DNA from: Clostridiales bacterium
Lineage (GTDB): Bacteria; Bacillota; Clostridia; Oscillospirales; Oscillospiraceae
NCBI GenBank assembly: GCA_022785125.1
Contig: JALFRA010000007.1
Location: forward strand, 124,001 to 188,000
Length of the DNA: 64,000 bases
Reading direction: 5' to 3'
Of this stretch, positions 16,617 through 24,884 are shown piece by piece; within the stretch, counting starts at the first letter, position 1, and every line of letters begins with the position of its first letter. The translations under genes and the position numbers were made by a program. The notes beneath the pieces were generated by a model, which saw only the letters and a list, made by a program, of their open reading frames with translations, was not told where the DNA came from and did no database searches.

Positions 16617-17389
16617 TACTGAACGTAGCGCATCTGGACTTCTCCTTTGGAAAGCGCCAGGTATTAAAGGACATCAGCTTCGAGGTCAGCAGCGGCCAGT
16701 TTCTGTCCATTCTTGGCCCCAACGGTGTGGGCAAGAGCACCCTGTTCCGCTGTATTCTGAATCTTCTTTCTCCCAGCGCCGGTACCATCACCGTGGATGG
16801 GGAGCAGGTGTCCGGAATGACCGCCCAGAAGTTGGCAAAGCTCATTGCCTATATCCCGCAATTCCACAGCCCTGCCTTTAATTTTTCCGTTCTGGACATG
16901 GTGCTCATGGGAACGGCCGCTCAGGTCAGTTCTCTGTCCTCTCCGGGTAAAGAGCAGCAGGACCGGGCGAGAAGCGCCTTGGCGCGACTCCAGATCGAAC
17001 ATTTGGCGGAACACCCCTATGGGTTCTGCTCCGGCGGCGAAAAGCAGCTTTGCCTGTTGGCCAGGGCTATTGCCCAGCAGGCAAAGATTTTGGTTATGGA
17101 CGAGCCCTCAGCCAGTCTGGATTTCGGCAACCGCATCCGGGTCATGCAGACAGTCCGAAGCCTGGTGGCAGATGGGTATGCGGTGGTGCAGACCACCCAT
17201 GACCCGGAGCAGGCCTATTTGTATTCCGACCAGATCCTTGCGCTCCATAATGGACAGGTATTGGCCTGGGGTACGCCAAAGGAGGTGATGACGGCATCCC
17301 TGATGTCGAAGCTATACGGCATTCCTGTGGAGGTGTACAGTATGCACGATGATGGTGTGCGTGTGTGTCTGCCTGCCCAGTCTGTGTAA
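16613..17389 (+). CDS. ABC transporter ATPase (FecE/BtuD type)
   Basis: The 258-residue nucleotide-binding subunit for the preceding permease. Walker A GPNGVGKST (about 34-42), Q-loop AYIPQFHS (about 80), signature SGGEKQLCLLARA (about 139-151) and Walker B ILVMDEPSASLD (about 158-169), then the H-loop TTHDPEQA. Start GTG 16613 overlaps the permease stop, with GGAGGG at 16599-16604 placed for it. Confidence 0.94.
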   Translation: MILNVAHLDFSFGKRQVLKDISFEVSSGQFLSILGPNGVGKSTLFRCILNLLSPSAGTITVDGEQVSGMTAQKLAKLIAYIPQFHSPAFNFSVLDMVLMGTAAQVSSLSSPGKEQQDRARSALARLQIEHLAEHPYGFCSGGEKQLCLLARAIAQQAKILVMDEPSASLDFGNRIRVMQTVRSLVADGYAVVQTTHDPEQAYLYSDQILALHNGQVLAWGTPKEVMTASLMSKLYGIPVEVYSMHDDGVRVCLPAQSV

Positions 17390-17457
17390 CAGACTCTGCT
17401 TATTTTAGTAGACAAACCCATTTACATAAATCAATCAAAAAAGCGAGGTAAGATCCG

Positions 17458-18594
17458 ATGAAACACATCAAGGAACTGATCGCCATGCTGCTTGCTCTGA
17501 GCCTGCTCTGTTCTCTGGCTGCCTGCGGCAACCAGAACAGCACCAGCAGCAATCAGCCCCAGCAGTCGTCTCAGCAGCAGCCGACTGAGTCCGTGGAACC
17601 CGTGAAGGAGGGTTTCCAGCCTTATACGTTTATTGACGACCTCGGTCATGAGATCGAGATCAATGAGGAGATCACAGCCATCGTGCCCTCAGGCCAGCTC
17701 GCTCAGGTCATTCTGCTGGGCATCGCGCCCGATCTGATGGTGGGCCTGGGCGGCCAGATGAGTGACAATATGGCCGAGTACATCCCCGACTATGACCGGC
17801 TGTCCCAGCTGACCTATTTCGGAACCGTTCTGGGCGCCGCCGATCTGGATGTGGAGGCTCTGGCCTCCACCAACGCGCAGCTGGTCATTGATGTGGGCTA
17901 TACCAAGACCGGTTACGAGGAAGAGCTGGCCACCACGCAGGAGCTGACCGGCATCACCTGCGTCTTCATTGAGGCCAAACTGGACGATTACGGCGAGGCG
18001 ATCCGCAAGCTGGGGCAGCTGTTGGGCCGTGAGGAAAAGGCTGAAGAAATGGCTGTTTGGTGTGAAGAGGTCTATGACCGTGCTTTGGATATCATGGAAC
18101 AGGTGGGCGACAATAAGGTCAACGGTATTTACGCTCTGGGCGACGGCGGCCTGAATGTGATCGCGGAGAGCCAGTCTCAGGCCGAGGTCATCAACCTGGT
18201 ATTCAACAACCTGGCCGTGATCGAAAACGCCAGCGGCAAAGGCTCGGGCAACCCTGTCAACATCGAGCAGATCGCTCTGTGGAACCCCGACTTCGTGATC
18301 TTTGGCGCCGGCAGCATTTACGACACCGTCGCGGAGGATGCCGCATGGAGCCAGATCAGCGCCATCGCAAACGGCAAATATGTGGAATCACCGGAATCCC
18401 CGCACAACTGGACAGCTGCGCCTCCCGCCTGCCAGCGTTATCTGGCGCTGCTGTGGCTGCCCAGCATTCTCTATCCCGAGTACTGCGACTATGACCTGCA
18501 GGAGGAGGTCACCGAGTATTATGAGCTGTTCTACGGCGTGACCCTTACCGATGAACAGTATGCCGCTCTGACTGCAAACGCATTCTTCAAATGA
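17458..18594 (+). CDS. ABC substrate-binding lipoprotein (FecB/BtuF-like)
   Basis: The extracellular binding lipoprotein of the importer, 378 residues. The signal peptide ends in the lipobox LAAC with Cys23 as lipidation site, followed by a Ser/Gln/Asn-rich linker (about 25-45) and the periplasmic-binding domain beginning YTFIDDLGHEIEI, a class III binding-protein pattern. It contains SGQLAQVILLGIAPDLMVGL. AAGCGAGGT at 17442-17450 is 7 nt before ATG. The NTPase start codon overlaps its stop. The ligand is unknown. Confidence 0.9.
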   Translation: MKHIKELIAMLLALSLLCSLAACGNQNSTSSNQPQQSSQQQPTESVEPVKEGFQPYTFIDDLGHEIEINEEITAIVPSGQLAQVILLGIAPDLMVGLGGQMSDNMAEYIPDYDRLSQLTYFGTVLGAADLDVEALASTNAQLVIDVGYTKTGYEEELATTQELTGITCVFIEAKLDDYGEAIRKLGQLLGREEKAEEMAVWCEEVYDRALDIMEQVGDNKVNGIYALGDGGLNVIAESQSQAEVINLVFNNLAVIENASGKGSGNPVNIEQIALWNPDFVIFGAGSIYDTVAEDAAWSQISAIANGKYVESPESPHNWTAAPPACQRYLALLWLPSILYPEYCDYDLQEEVTEYYELFYGVTLTDEQYAALTANAFFK

Positions 18595-19133
18595 TGCATA
18601 CTCTGATCGTCGGAGAACGAGGCGTGGGCAAGAGCACCCTCATAAACAGGGTGCTGGAAGCCTGCGGCAGGCCTGTGTACGGCTTTGAGACGAAGAAAGA
18701 GGACTCCCTCGCAGACGAATTGCGGGGGAGCCCCATCTATATCTATGAGGCGCGGCGTGAGCGCAGACGTACGGAGGAAAATCTGGTAGGCTACTGCAAA
18801 AATCACCGCTTTGACGCTGCCGCCGAGGTTTTTGACCGTTTTTCGCCCAAGCTGCGTGAACCTGTGCAGAAAGGCGGCATTGTGCTGCTGGACGAGCTGG
18901 GGTTTATGGAGTCCCGGGCGGAAAAGTTCTGTGCCGCTGTGCTGGACTTGCTTGACGGCCAGGTTCCGGTGATCGCAGCTGTAAAAACCAAGGACACTCC
19001 GTTTTTGGAGGCGGTGCGCTTCCACCCCAGGGCAAAATGCTTTTATATCACCGAAGAAAACCGTGACAGGCTGTTCCCGCAGGTTTTGGATTTTGTGCGC
19101 CAGCAGCTTGACGGAGAGGATAAGATGGTATGA
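18591..19133 (+). CDS. THEP1-like nucleoside-triphosphatase
   Basis: A 180-residue P-loop protein: Walker A VGERGVGKSTLINRVL (about 6-21) and Walker B-like IVLLDELGFMES (about 98-109), matching the DE-x-GxME pattern of the NTPase_1/THEP1 family. C-terminal QVLDFVRQQL is family-like. THEP1 proteins hydrolyse nucleoside triphosphates in vitro; their physiological role is unclear and they can sit near cofactor genes such as mobB. ATG overlaps the lipoprotein stop by 4 nt and its own stop overlaps the next start, so it belongs to the same operon. Confidence 0.78.
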   Translation: MMHTLIVGERGVGKSTLINRVLEACGRPVYGFETKKEDSLADELRGSPIYIYEARRERRRTEENLVGYCKNHRFDAAAEVFDRFSPKLREPVQKGGIVLLDELGFMESRAEKFCAAVLDLLDGQVPVIAAVKTKDTPFLEAVRFHPRAKCFYITEENRDRLFPQVLDFVRQQLDGEDKMV

Positions 19134-19684
19134 GTAACAAGACTTTGATTATTAACGGCTCTCCCCGTCCCGCCGGCAATACAGCATATCTCATCGACAT
19201 CCTGCGCAAACACTTGAAGGGCGAGGTCATCGAGATCTCCGCCTTCCGCTCCGGCATCGCCCCCTGTGTGGACTGCCGCGGATGCTGGGAAACTGCCAAG
19301 TGTGTGGTGAAAGACAGGATGCAGGTCATCTATGATGACGATTTTGACAATATCGTCATTGCCTCTCCGGTGTATTACGGCACGCTGCCTGGCTCCGTTT
19401 TGAGCCTTATGAGTCGCCTGCAGCCCTGGCACGCGGCGATGTTCTTCCTGAAACAGCCATTGGAGCAGAGGCCTAAAAAGTCCGCGGCGATCCTCACCGC
19501 CGGCGGCAAGGGCAATCAGGCCAACGCAAACCACCACCTCAGTGCTTTTTTCCGCATGGTCAATGCCCAGGGGTTCCTGGAGCATACGGCCTGCTCGCCG
19601 AATACCGACACCGTTCCTGCCCAGGAGGACGAGCAGGCGGTTGCCGCTGTGATTGAAATCGCAAATTGGGTGAACGGCGACTGA
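19130..19684 (+). CDS. Flavodoxin-fold NAD(P)H-dependent FMN reductase
   Basis: A 184-residue flavoprotein of the NADPH-dependent FMN reductase/iron-sulfur flavoprotein-like group. INGSPRPAGNTAYLIDIL (residues 8-25) is the FMN phosphate loop, CVDCRGCW (about 46-53) a clustered cysteine motif, and SPVYYGTLPGSVLSLMSRLQ (about 80-99) the second flavin-binding segment. It is the last gene of the island operon and could reduce the imported metal chelate or cofactor. Three cysteines in CxxCxxC suggest, without proving, an Fe-S site. Confidence 0.87.
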   Translation: MSNKTLIINGSPRPAGNTAYLIDILRKHLKGEVIEISAFRSGIAPCVDCRGCWETAKCVVKDRMQVIYDDDFDNIVIASPVYYGTLPGSVLSLMSRLQPWHAAMFFLKQPLEQRPKKSAAILTAGGKGNQANANHHLSAFFRMVNAQGFLEHTACSPNTDTVPAQEDEQAVAAVIEIANWVNGD

Positions 19685-19724
19685 GCAGGGATGTTTTTTA
19701 AATCAGAAATTTGGTTTATCATCA

Positions 19725-19756
19725 AACACGGCGGCTGATTCAGCTGCCGTGTTCTT
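19725..19756 (+). terminator. Terminator of the FmdE/ABC operon
   Basis: Interrupted hairpin AACACGGC-GCTG/CAGC-GCCGTGTT followed by CTTGTCT. It closes the seven-gene unit. Confidence 0.7.
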
Positions 19757-19998
19757 GTCTGACTGTGTTCTGTGTCTCTTTATGTTCCTATTTTGCCCCC
19801 TATATGACAGAAACCCAGCTCGTGCTTGACGCATAAGCCGGGTTTCTCGACAACCAAATAGCCGCAAGCCACTTCATGGCTTGCGGCTATTTCCCTATTT
19901 TTCTTTGGGGTGACACCCCAGGGCCTCTCTCAATCTGTCATTCTGGGGTTAATTTTAATATGTCCTTATACGGAGCAGCCCCGGGCGGGCTTTTTCTG
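19757..19998. other. Hairpin-rich intergenic stretch at the island's right edge
   Basis: No gene seen. It holds a loose hairpin GAAACCC/GGGTTTC (19810-19846), a perfect 16-bp hairpin AAATAGCCGCAAGCCA with loop CTTCA (19856-19892) that has T/A tracts on both sides and could terminate in either direction, and a short inverted repeat TGGGGTGACACCCCA (about 19906-19921). The convergent operons on either side end here. Confidence 0.65.
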
Positions 19999-20766
19999 TT
20001 ATAAAAGAGTGGCCTGGACCAGATCGGTCATGGAATAGAGACCAGGACACTCCACACCGGCGAGAAATCGGGCCGCCCGGATGGCGCCGGAGGCAAAGAC
20101 CTCCCGGCTCATGGCGGAGTGGCTCAGGGTGATGACCTCATTCTCACCGGCAAAGATCACGTCGTGATCTCCCACGATGCCGCCGCCCCGGACGGAGCAG
20201 ATGCCGATCTCCTCCTTGGCTCTGGCCTTGCGGACGCTGTGGCGGTCGCACACATAGTCGGGCTGGCAGGGAAGGGCGGCCGCAGCAGCGTCAGCCAGCA
20301 TGAGGGCGGTGCCGCTGGGGGCGTCCACCTTTTTATTATGGTGCTTTTCCACGATCTCGATATCGTAATCCGCTCCCAGAGCCGCGGCGGCCTGGCGTAC
20401 CAGGGCCAGCAGCACGTTGACCCCCAGTGACATATTGGCGGAGCGGAACACGGGGATGACCCGTGCCGCCTGGTCAATGGCGGCCAGCTGTTCCTCCGAG
20501 TAGCCGGTGGTGGCCAGCACCGCCGGGATGTTCCGCTGCATACAGAAGTCCAGCAGGGCGGGCAGGGCGGCAGGGGAGGAGAAGTCGATGAGGGCGTCGG
20601 CCTGCCCCCGGAATTCGGCGGGGGAGGAGAACACGGGGAAGTCCCGGTCACCAGTCCCCAGCAGGTCAAATCCGGCGGCGATCTCCAGGTCGGGCTGGGC
20701 GGCGCACAGATGTTCCACCGCCCGGCCCATCCGGCCGTTGCAGCCGGAGAGGATCAAACGAAGCAT
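19999..20766 (-). CDS. dapB: 4-hydroxy-tetrahydrodipicolinate reductase
   Basis: Reduces the DapA product to tetrahydrodipicolinate in lysine and diaminopimelate synthesis. The 255-residue protein has the nucleotide loop LILSGCNGRMGRAVEHL (about 3-19) and the catalytic/substrate motif EKHHNKKVDAPSGTAL (about 145-160). ATG at 20766 was chosen because it gives the family N-terminus MLRLILSG and has GGAAAGGA upstream; longer in-frame starts would run into dapA. It is the last gene of the leftward asd-dapA-dapB operon. Confidence 0.95.
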   Translation of the reverse strand: MLRLILSGCNGRMGRAVEHLCAAQPDLEIAAGFDLLGTGDRDFPVFSSPAEFRGQADALIDFSSPAALPALLDFCMQRNIPAVLATTGYSEEQLAAIDQAARVIPVFRSANMSLGVNVLLALVRQAAAALGADYDIEIVEKHHNKKVDAPSGTALMLADAAAAALPCQPDYVCDRHSVRKARAKEEIGICSVRGGGIVGDHDVIFAGENEVITLSHSAMSREVFASGAIRAARFLAGVECPGLYSMTDLVQATLL

Positions 20767-20789
20767 TTCCAACATCCTTTCCCGGTGGC

Positions 20790-21683
20790 TCAGGCGGAGA
20801 GCAGGCCCACCTTGACCATAGACTGACGGAGGGTCTCCAGCGGTCCGTCGCTCATATCGCACAGAGGCAGGCGCAGGGAGCCGATGTCATAGCCCGCCAG
20901 ATTCATGGCGGCCTTGATGGGAATGGGGTTGACCTCCAGGAAGAGGGCGTCGATGAAGTCCATGTAGCCCAGCTGAAGGGCGGCCGCCTCATCGAACTTG
21001 CCCTCCAGGCACAGGTGGGTCATCCGGATCATGACCTCGGGGGCAAGATTGGCCACCACCGAGATCACGCCCTTGGCCCCCAGGCTCATCATGGGCACCA
21101 CCTGGTCGTCGTTGCCCGACCAGACGTAGAAGTCGTCACCGCAGATAGCCAGGGTATGGGCCAGCAGAGAGAAGTTGCCGCTGGCCTCCTTGACGCCGTT
21201 GATGTTTGGGTGCTGGGAGAGTACCTTGTAGGTTTCGGCTGTGAAGGAAACGCCGGTCCGGGAGGGCACATTATAGAGGATGATGGGCAGATCCACCCGG
21301 TCGGCGATGTATTCGTAGTGCTTGATGAGGCCGGTTTGAGACGCCTTGTTGTAGTAGGGGGTGACGTGCAGCAGGGCGTCGGCGCCGGAGTCCTGGGCGT
21401 GCTGGGACAGGTAGACGGCTGCGGAAGTGTCGTTGCTGCCCGCGCCGGCGATGACCTTGACCCGGCCATTCACCCGCTTGACACAGTATTCCACGGCGGC
21501 AATGTGTTCCCGGATGGTCAGGGTGGAACACTCGCCGGTGGTGCCGCAGACGCAGATGGCGTCCAGGCCCCGCTCGATCTGCTCGTCAATGATCTTTCCG
21601 AACAGATCGTAGTTGATGGCACCGCTGTGGTCAAAAGGGGTGATAATGGCGGAGCAGGCTCCGGTAAAAACAGGCTCTCTCAT
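20790..21683 (-). CDS. dapA: 4-hydroxy-tetrahydrodipicolinate synthase
   Basis: Class I aldolase-like enzyme condensing pyruvate with aspartate semialdehyde. The 297-residue protein shows CVCGTTGECSTLT (about 43-55), VIAGAGSNDTSAAV (about 77), PYYNKASQTGLIKHYEYIAD (about 108-127), LYNVPSRTGV (about 136) and the Schiff-base lysine in GVKEASGN (about 161). AGGAGG lies 9 nt before ATG 21683. It sits between asd and dapB under the lysine riboswitch. Confidence 0.96.
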   Translation of the reverse strand: MREPVFTGACSAIITPFDHSGAINYDLFGKIIDEQIERGLDAICVCGTTGECSTLTIREHIAAVEYCVKRVNGRVKVIAGAGSNDTSAAVYLSQHAQDSGADALLHVTPYYNKASQTGLIKHYEYIADRVDLPIILYNVPSRTGVSFTAETYKVLSQHPNINGVKEASGNFSLLAHTLAICGDDFYVWSGNDDQVVPMMSLGAKGVISVVANLAPEVMIRMTHLCLEGKFDEAAALQLGYMDFIDALFLEVNPIPIKAAMNLAGYDIGSLRLPLCDMSDGPLETLRQSMVKVGLLSA

Positions 21684-21689
21684 ATAGGG

Positions 21690-22775
21690 TTACCTCCTTG
21701 AAATGTAACCCTCCGCGCACAGAAGTTCGGCAAGAAGGACTGCGCCGCCCGCGGCGCCGCGAAGGGTATTGTGGGACAGGCAGACGAACTTATAGTCATA
21801 CTGCGTGTCGGGACGCAGACGGCCAATGCAGACCGCCATGCCGCCCTCGGTCATCCGGTCCAGCCGGGTCTGAGGGCGGTCGGGCTCCTCAAAGTAGTGC
21901 AAAAACTGCTTGGGCGCGGAGGGCAGGGCCAGCTCCTGGGCACGGCCCTTGTAATTTGCCCAGATCTCTTTCATCTCCTCCATGGAGGGTTTGTTCTCAA
22001 AGCGTGCGAACACAGCGGCCATATGGCCGTTGGACGCGGGTACCCGCAGACACTGGGCGGTGATGGAGGGGGACTGGGCGTTGACGATGACCCCGTTCTC
22101 CACCTTGCCCCACAGCTTCAGGGGCTCCTGCTCGCTCTTCTCCTCCTCGCCGCCGATGTAGGGGATCACATTGTCCACCATCTCAGGCCAGGTGTCGAAG
22201 GTCTTACCCGCGCCGGAAATCGCCTGATAGGTGCAGACCAGCACCTGGTTCAGGCCGAAGCCGCGCAGGGGGTGCAGGGCGGGAACATAGCTCTGGAGGG
22301 AGCAGTTGGACTTAACGGCAATGAACCCGCGCTCCACCCCCAGTCGCTTTCGCTGGGCCTCGATGACTTTGATATGCTCGGGATTGATCTCCGGCACCAC
22401 CATGGGCACGTCGCTCGTCCAGCGGTGAGCGGAGTTGTTGGAGACCACGGGGCACTCGTGCTTGGCGTAAGCCTCCTCCAGAGCCTGGATCTCTTCCTTC
22501 TTCATATCCACGGCGGAAAAGACAAAATCCACCTGGGAGGCAATGGCCTCGATATCGGCCTGGGCGTTCATGACCACCATCTTCCTGGCCTCTTCGGGCA
22601 TGGGATTCTCCAGAGCCCAGCGGGAACCGATGGCCTCCTCATAGGTCTTGCCGGCGGAGCGACTGCTGGCCGCGATGACGGTGAGCTGGAACCAGGGGTG
22701 ATTCTCCAGCAGGGAAACGAAACGCTGGCCCACCATACCGGTGCCGCCGATGACGCCTACTTTGTATTTTTCCAT
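21690..22775 (-). CDS. asd: Aspartate-semialdehyde dehydrogenase
   Basis: Makes aspartate semialdehyde, the branch point to lysine/diaminopimelate, threonine and methionine. The 361-residue protein starts YKVGVIGGTGMVGQRFVSLL (NADP-binding) and has the catalytic cysteine in KSNCSLQSYVPAL (about 158-170); AGKTFDTWPEM and SDVPMVVPEIN suggest the longer archaeal/fungal-like Asd subgroup. The ATG encoding MEKYKVG (22775) lies 7 nt after GGAGGT; an upstream ATG abuts the Shine-Dalgarno. First gene of the lysine operon. Confidence 0.95.
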   Translation of the reverse strand: MEKYKVGVIGGTGMVGQRFVSLLENHPWFQLTVIAASSRSAGKTYEEAIGSRWALENPMPEEARKMVVMNAQADIEAIASQVDFVFSAVDMKKEEIQALEEAYAKHECPVVSNNSAHRWTSDVPMVVPEINPEHIKVIEAQRKRLGVERGFIAVKSNCSLQSYVPALHPLRGFGLNQVLVCTYQAISGAGKTFDTWPEMVDNVIPYIGGEEEKSEQEPLKLWGKVENGVIVNAQSPSITAQCLRVPASNGHMAAVFARFENKPSMEEMKEIWANYKGRAQELALPSAPKQFLHYFEEPDRPQTRLDRMTEGGMAVCIGRLRPDTQYDYKFVCLSHNTLRGAAGGAVLLAELLCAEGYISRR

Positions 22776-22852
22776 GACCATACCTCCGTTGCTTAAATCT
22801 TATTCCAACACCGGCCTGTCTCAGACCGGAAACTGATGGCGAAAAGAAAAAG

Positions 22853-22884
22853 AAAATCAGCAGTTTACAGAACTGCTGATTTTG
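22853..22884 (-). terminator. Lysine riboswitch terminator
   Basis: Hairpin AAAATCAGCAGTT/AACTGCTGATTTT; read leftward it is followed by a T-rich run (CTTTTTCTTTTC). It lies between the L-box aptamer and asd and is the likely expression platform. Confidence 0.75.
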
Positions 22885-22911
22885 TACTATAATGACAGGG
22901 ACAGTGCGTCC

Positions 22912-23112
22912 CCGACCATACCAGACAAAAGCAGACAGCACTCCGCCGCAGCTGCGGCGACAGTCGAACGGATCTTATCCGGGCGACCAGGCAAACGCAC
23001 CACCGGGAGCGTCCCTTCGGCGGCCTCCCCTTTCACGCGGTTCACCGGGCCCGGCGCCCTCACCACGCTACTCCTGAAGAGCCGCGCCTCTATCCTGCAA
23101 ATGTAATTTCGC
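22912..23112 (-). ncRNA. Lysine riboswitch (L-box)
   Basis: Read on the minus strand, this leader contains the conserved L-box elements in order: ATAGAGGCGCGGCTCTTCAG, AGTAGCGTGGTGAGG, GGTGAACCGCGTGAAAGG, GGAGGCCGCCGAAGGGAC, GCCTGGTCGCCCGG and GGCGGAGTGCTGTCTGC. It follows a minus-strand promoter and precedes a terminator hairpin and asd-dapA-dapB, so high lysine should stop transcription of the whole lysine/diaminopimelate operon. Confidence 0.92.
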
Positions 23113-23127
23113 TATTTAGTTTGCAAA

Positions 23128-23157
23128 ATTGTACCACAAGTTCTGGCAAAGTGTCAA
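23128..23157 (-). promoter_or_regulatory. Promoter of the lysine operon
   Basis: On the minus strand TTGACA (23157-23152), an 18-bp spacer and TACAAT (23133-23128); the transcript would begin near 23121, just before the L-box. Confidence 0.8.
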
Positions 23158-23183
23158 CGAAAGCGAGATGGGATTTCCGCCAA

Positions 23184-24884
23184 ATGAAAACAGGAAAGAT
23201 GAAAAAAATTGTGCAGATTGCAGCTCTGGCCCTGGCTATCGCCCTTCCGCTGAGCCAGGCGCCGGCCTCCGCCGCCTCAGTGGCGGTGGACCCCACCATC
23301 AAGGTGGGCCTCTTTTACGGCTCCAACGCTCTGCCCGGGGCCAACCTGCTCAACGATGTGGGCAGCGGCTACCGGCTGGGCTACTATGACGACAACCGGG
23401 TCTTTCAGCAGCTGGCCGCCACCAGTGAGACCGCCATCTCGGTGGTCAAGGCCCAGAATGTCTATTATGGCACCGTGGGCAAATGGGCGGGCTACTACGA
23501 CACCATTACCTCCGATATTGCCGTGGGCTGCTGGCATCTGAAGCTGCCCGGCAGCTACAGCTCGTACGATGAGGCCGCTGCAGCAGCTTCCGCTCAGTCC
23601 GGCGGCTTTGTGGCCTGGATCGACGGGGAGTGGCAGGCCAAAGTGGGTGCCTATCTGGACAAGGAATCCGCCCAGGCGGCTCAGACCGAACTGGGTTTGA
23701 CCGATGCCGAGATCGTGGGTACCTCCAGCGCCGGGGTATCGGTGGTCAAGACGGGCACCGGCCAGATCCTCTTCCAGTTTGACAGCGCCACCAAGTGTCT
23801 GGGCATCAAGCCCGGCCTGGACGACAGCGTCAAGACCGAGACCATCTTCCGGGGCAACACCTATTACGGCGGCTTCCAATACCAGCGGACCGGCGGCGGC
23901 AACCTGACGGTGAGCAACGTCATCGGTCTGGAGGATTATGTACAGGGGGTCATCGTCCGGGAGATGAGCTCCTCCTGGCCTCTGGAGGCCCTGAAGGCCC
24001 AGGCGGTGTGTGCCCGTACCTATGCTTACCGCAACTATACCGCCAGCAAGCACAAGAGCCAGGGCTTTGATATCTGCAATTCCATCCACTGTCAGGCCTA
24101 TATGGGGATGGACGCGGTGACGGCCTCCAGCAGCAAGGCGGTGGAGCAGACCTATGGCGAATACGCCTGGTACAACGGCTCCCTCATTGAGGCGGTCTAT
24201 TCCTCCCATGACGGCGGCGCCACTGAGAGTGCCGTCAACGTGTGGGGCAGCAATGTGGCCTATCTGGTGGGCAAGTACGACCCCTATGAGGCGTCAGTGG
24301 CCAGCAAGGTCCCCAATTACAACTGGACGGTGACCTATACGGCCCAGGAGCTCACCGATCTGCTCAACTCCAAGGGCTACACCAACTCGGGCATCGTGGA
24401 TTTCCGGGTCACCAAGACAAGTCCCACCGGCAACGCCATCGAGATCACCTTCACCGACTCCTCCGGCAGGACCTGGAGCAAGATCCGGGACGACTGCCGT
24501 ACCTTCCTGGGGCTGCGGAGCATCCATTACACCGTGTCCAGCTCCGCCGGCAGCGGTTCGTCCGGCGGGGGAGGGGGCTACACGGTGAACGGGAATGGTA
24601 CTCTCGGCAGCCTGGACGAGGCCTATGCCATCGACGGCAGCGGCTCCACCTCCAAGCTGGGCAGCGACGTGTACATCATTGACGGCGGCGGCCAGGTGAC
24701 CCAGGCCACCCCCTCCGGCGGCAGCGGCGGAGACGGCTCCGCCGTGTTTACCATCACCGGCTCCGGCTGGGGCCACAACGTGGGCATGAGCCAGTGGGGC
24801 GCTTATGCCATGGCCCAGCAGGGCCATACTTATCAGGATATCCTGAACTTCTACTATACTGGAATAGAGGTGCGCAAGCCATAA
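23184..24884 (+). CDS. SpoIID/LytB domain secreted protein
   Basis: A 566-residue exported protein of the SpoIID family, lytic transglycosylases that cut peptidoglycan, best known from forespore engulfment. It has a signal peptide ([14 protein letters not shown], about 17-30), a SPOR-like middle region (about 140-190), the SpoIID domain with [19 protein letters not shown] and [17 protein letters not shown] (about 248-285), and the C-terminal [19 protein letters not shown] (about 528-546). A Gly/Ser insert (about 455-475) interrupts the domain. ATG 23184 was chosen; ATG 23199, with AGGAAAG just before, is as likely. Could be SpoIID itself or a paralogue. Confidence 0.87.
   Translation: MKTGKMKKIVQIAALALAIALPLSQAPASAASVAVDPTIKVGLFYGSNALPGANLLNDVGSGYRLGYYDDNRVFQQLAATSETAISVVKAQNVYYGTVGKWAGYYDTITSDIAVGCWHLKLPGSYSSYDEAAAAASAQSGGFVAWIDGEWQAKVGAYLDKESAQAAQTELGLTDAEIVGTSSAGVSVVKTGTGQILFQFDSATKCLGIKPGLDDSVKTETIFRGNTYYGGFQYQRTGGGNLTVSNVIGLEDYVQGVIVREMSSSWPLEALKAQAVCARTYAYRNYTASKHKSQGFDICNSIHCQAYMGMDAVTASSSKAVEQTYGEYAWYNGSLIEAVYSSHDGGATESAVNVWGSNVAYLVGKYDPYEASVASKVPNYNWTVTYTAQELTDLLNSKGYTNSGIVDFRVTKTSPTGNAIEITFTDSSGRTWSKIRDDCRTFLGLRSIHYTVSSSAGSGSSGGGGGYTVNGNGTLGSLDEAYAIDGSGSTSKLGSDVYIIDGGGQVTQATPSGGSGGDGSAVFTITGSGWGHNVGMSQWGAYAMAQQGHTYQDILNFYYTGIEVRKP

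Noticed and set aside
22882-23106. Short plus-strand frames between asd and the SpoIID-like gene
   Set aside because: They lie on the antisense of the lysine riboswitch and have no ribosome site.
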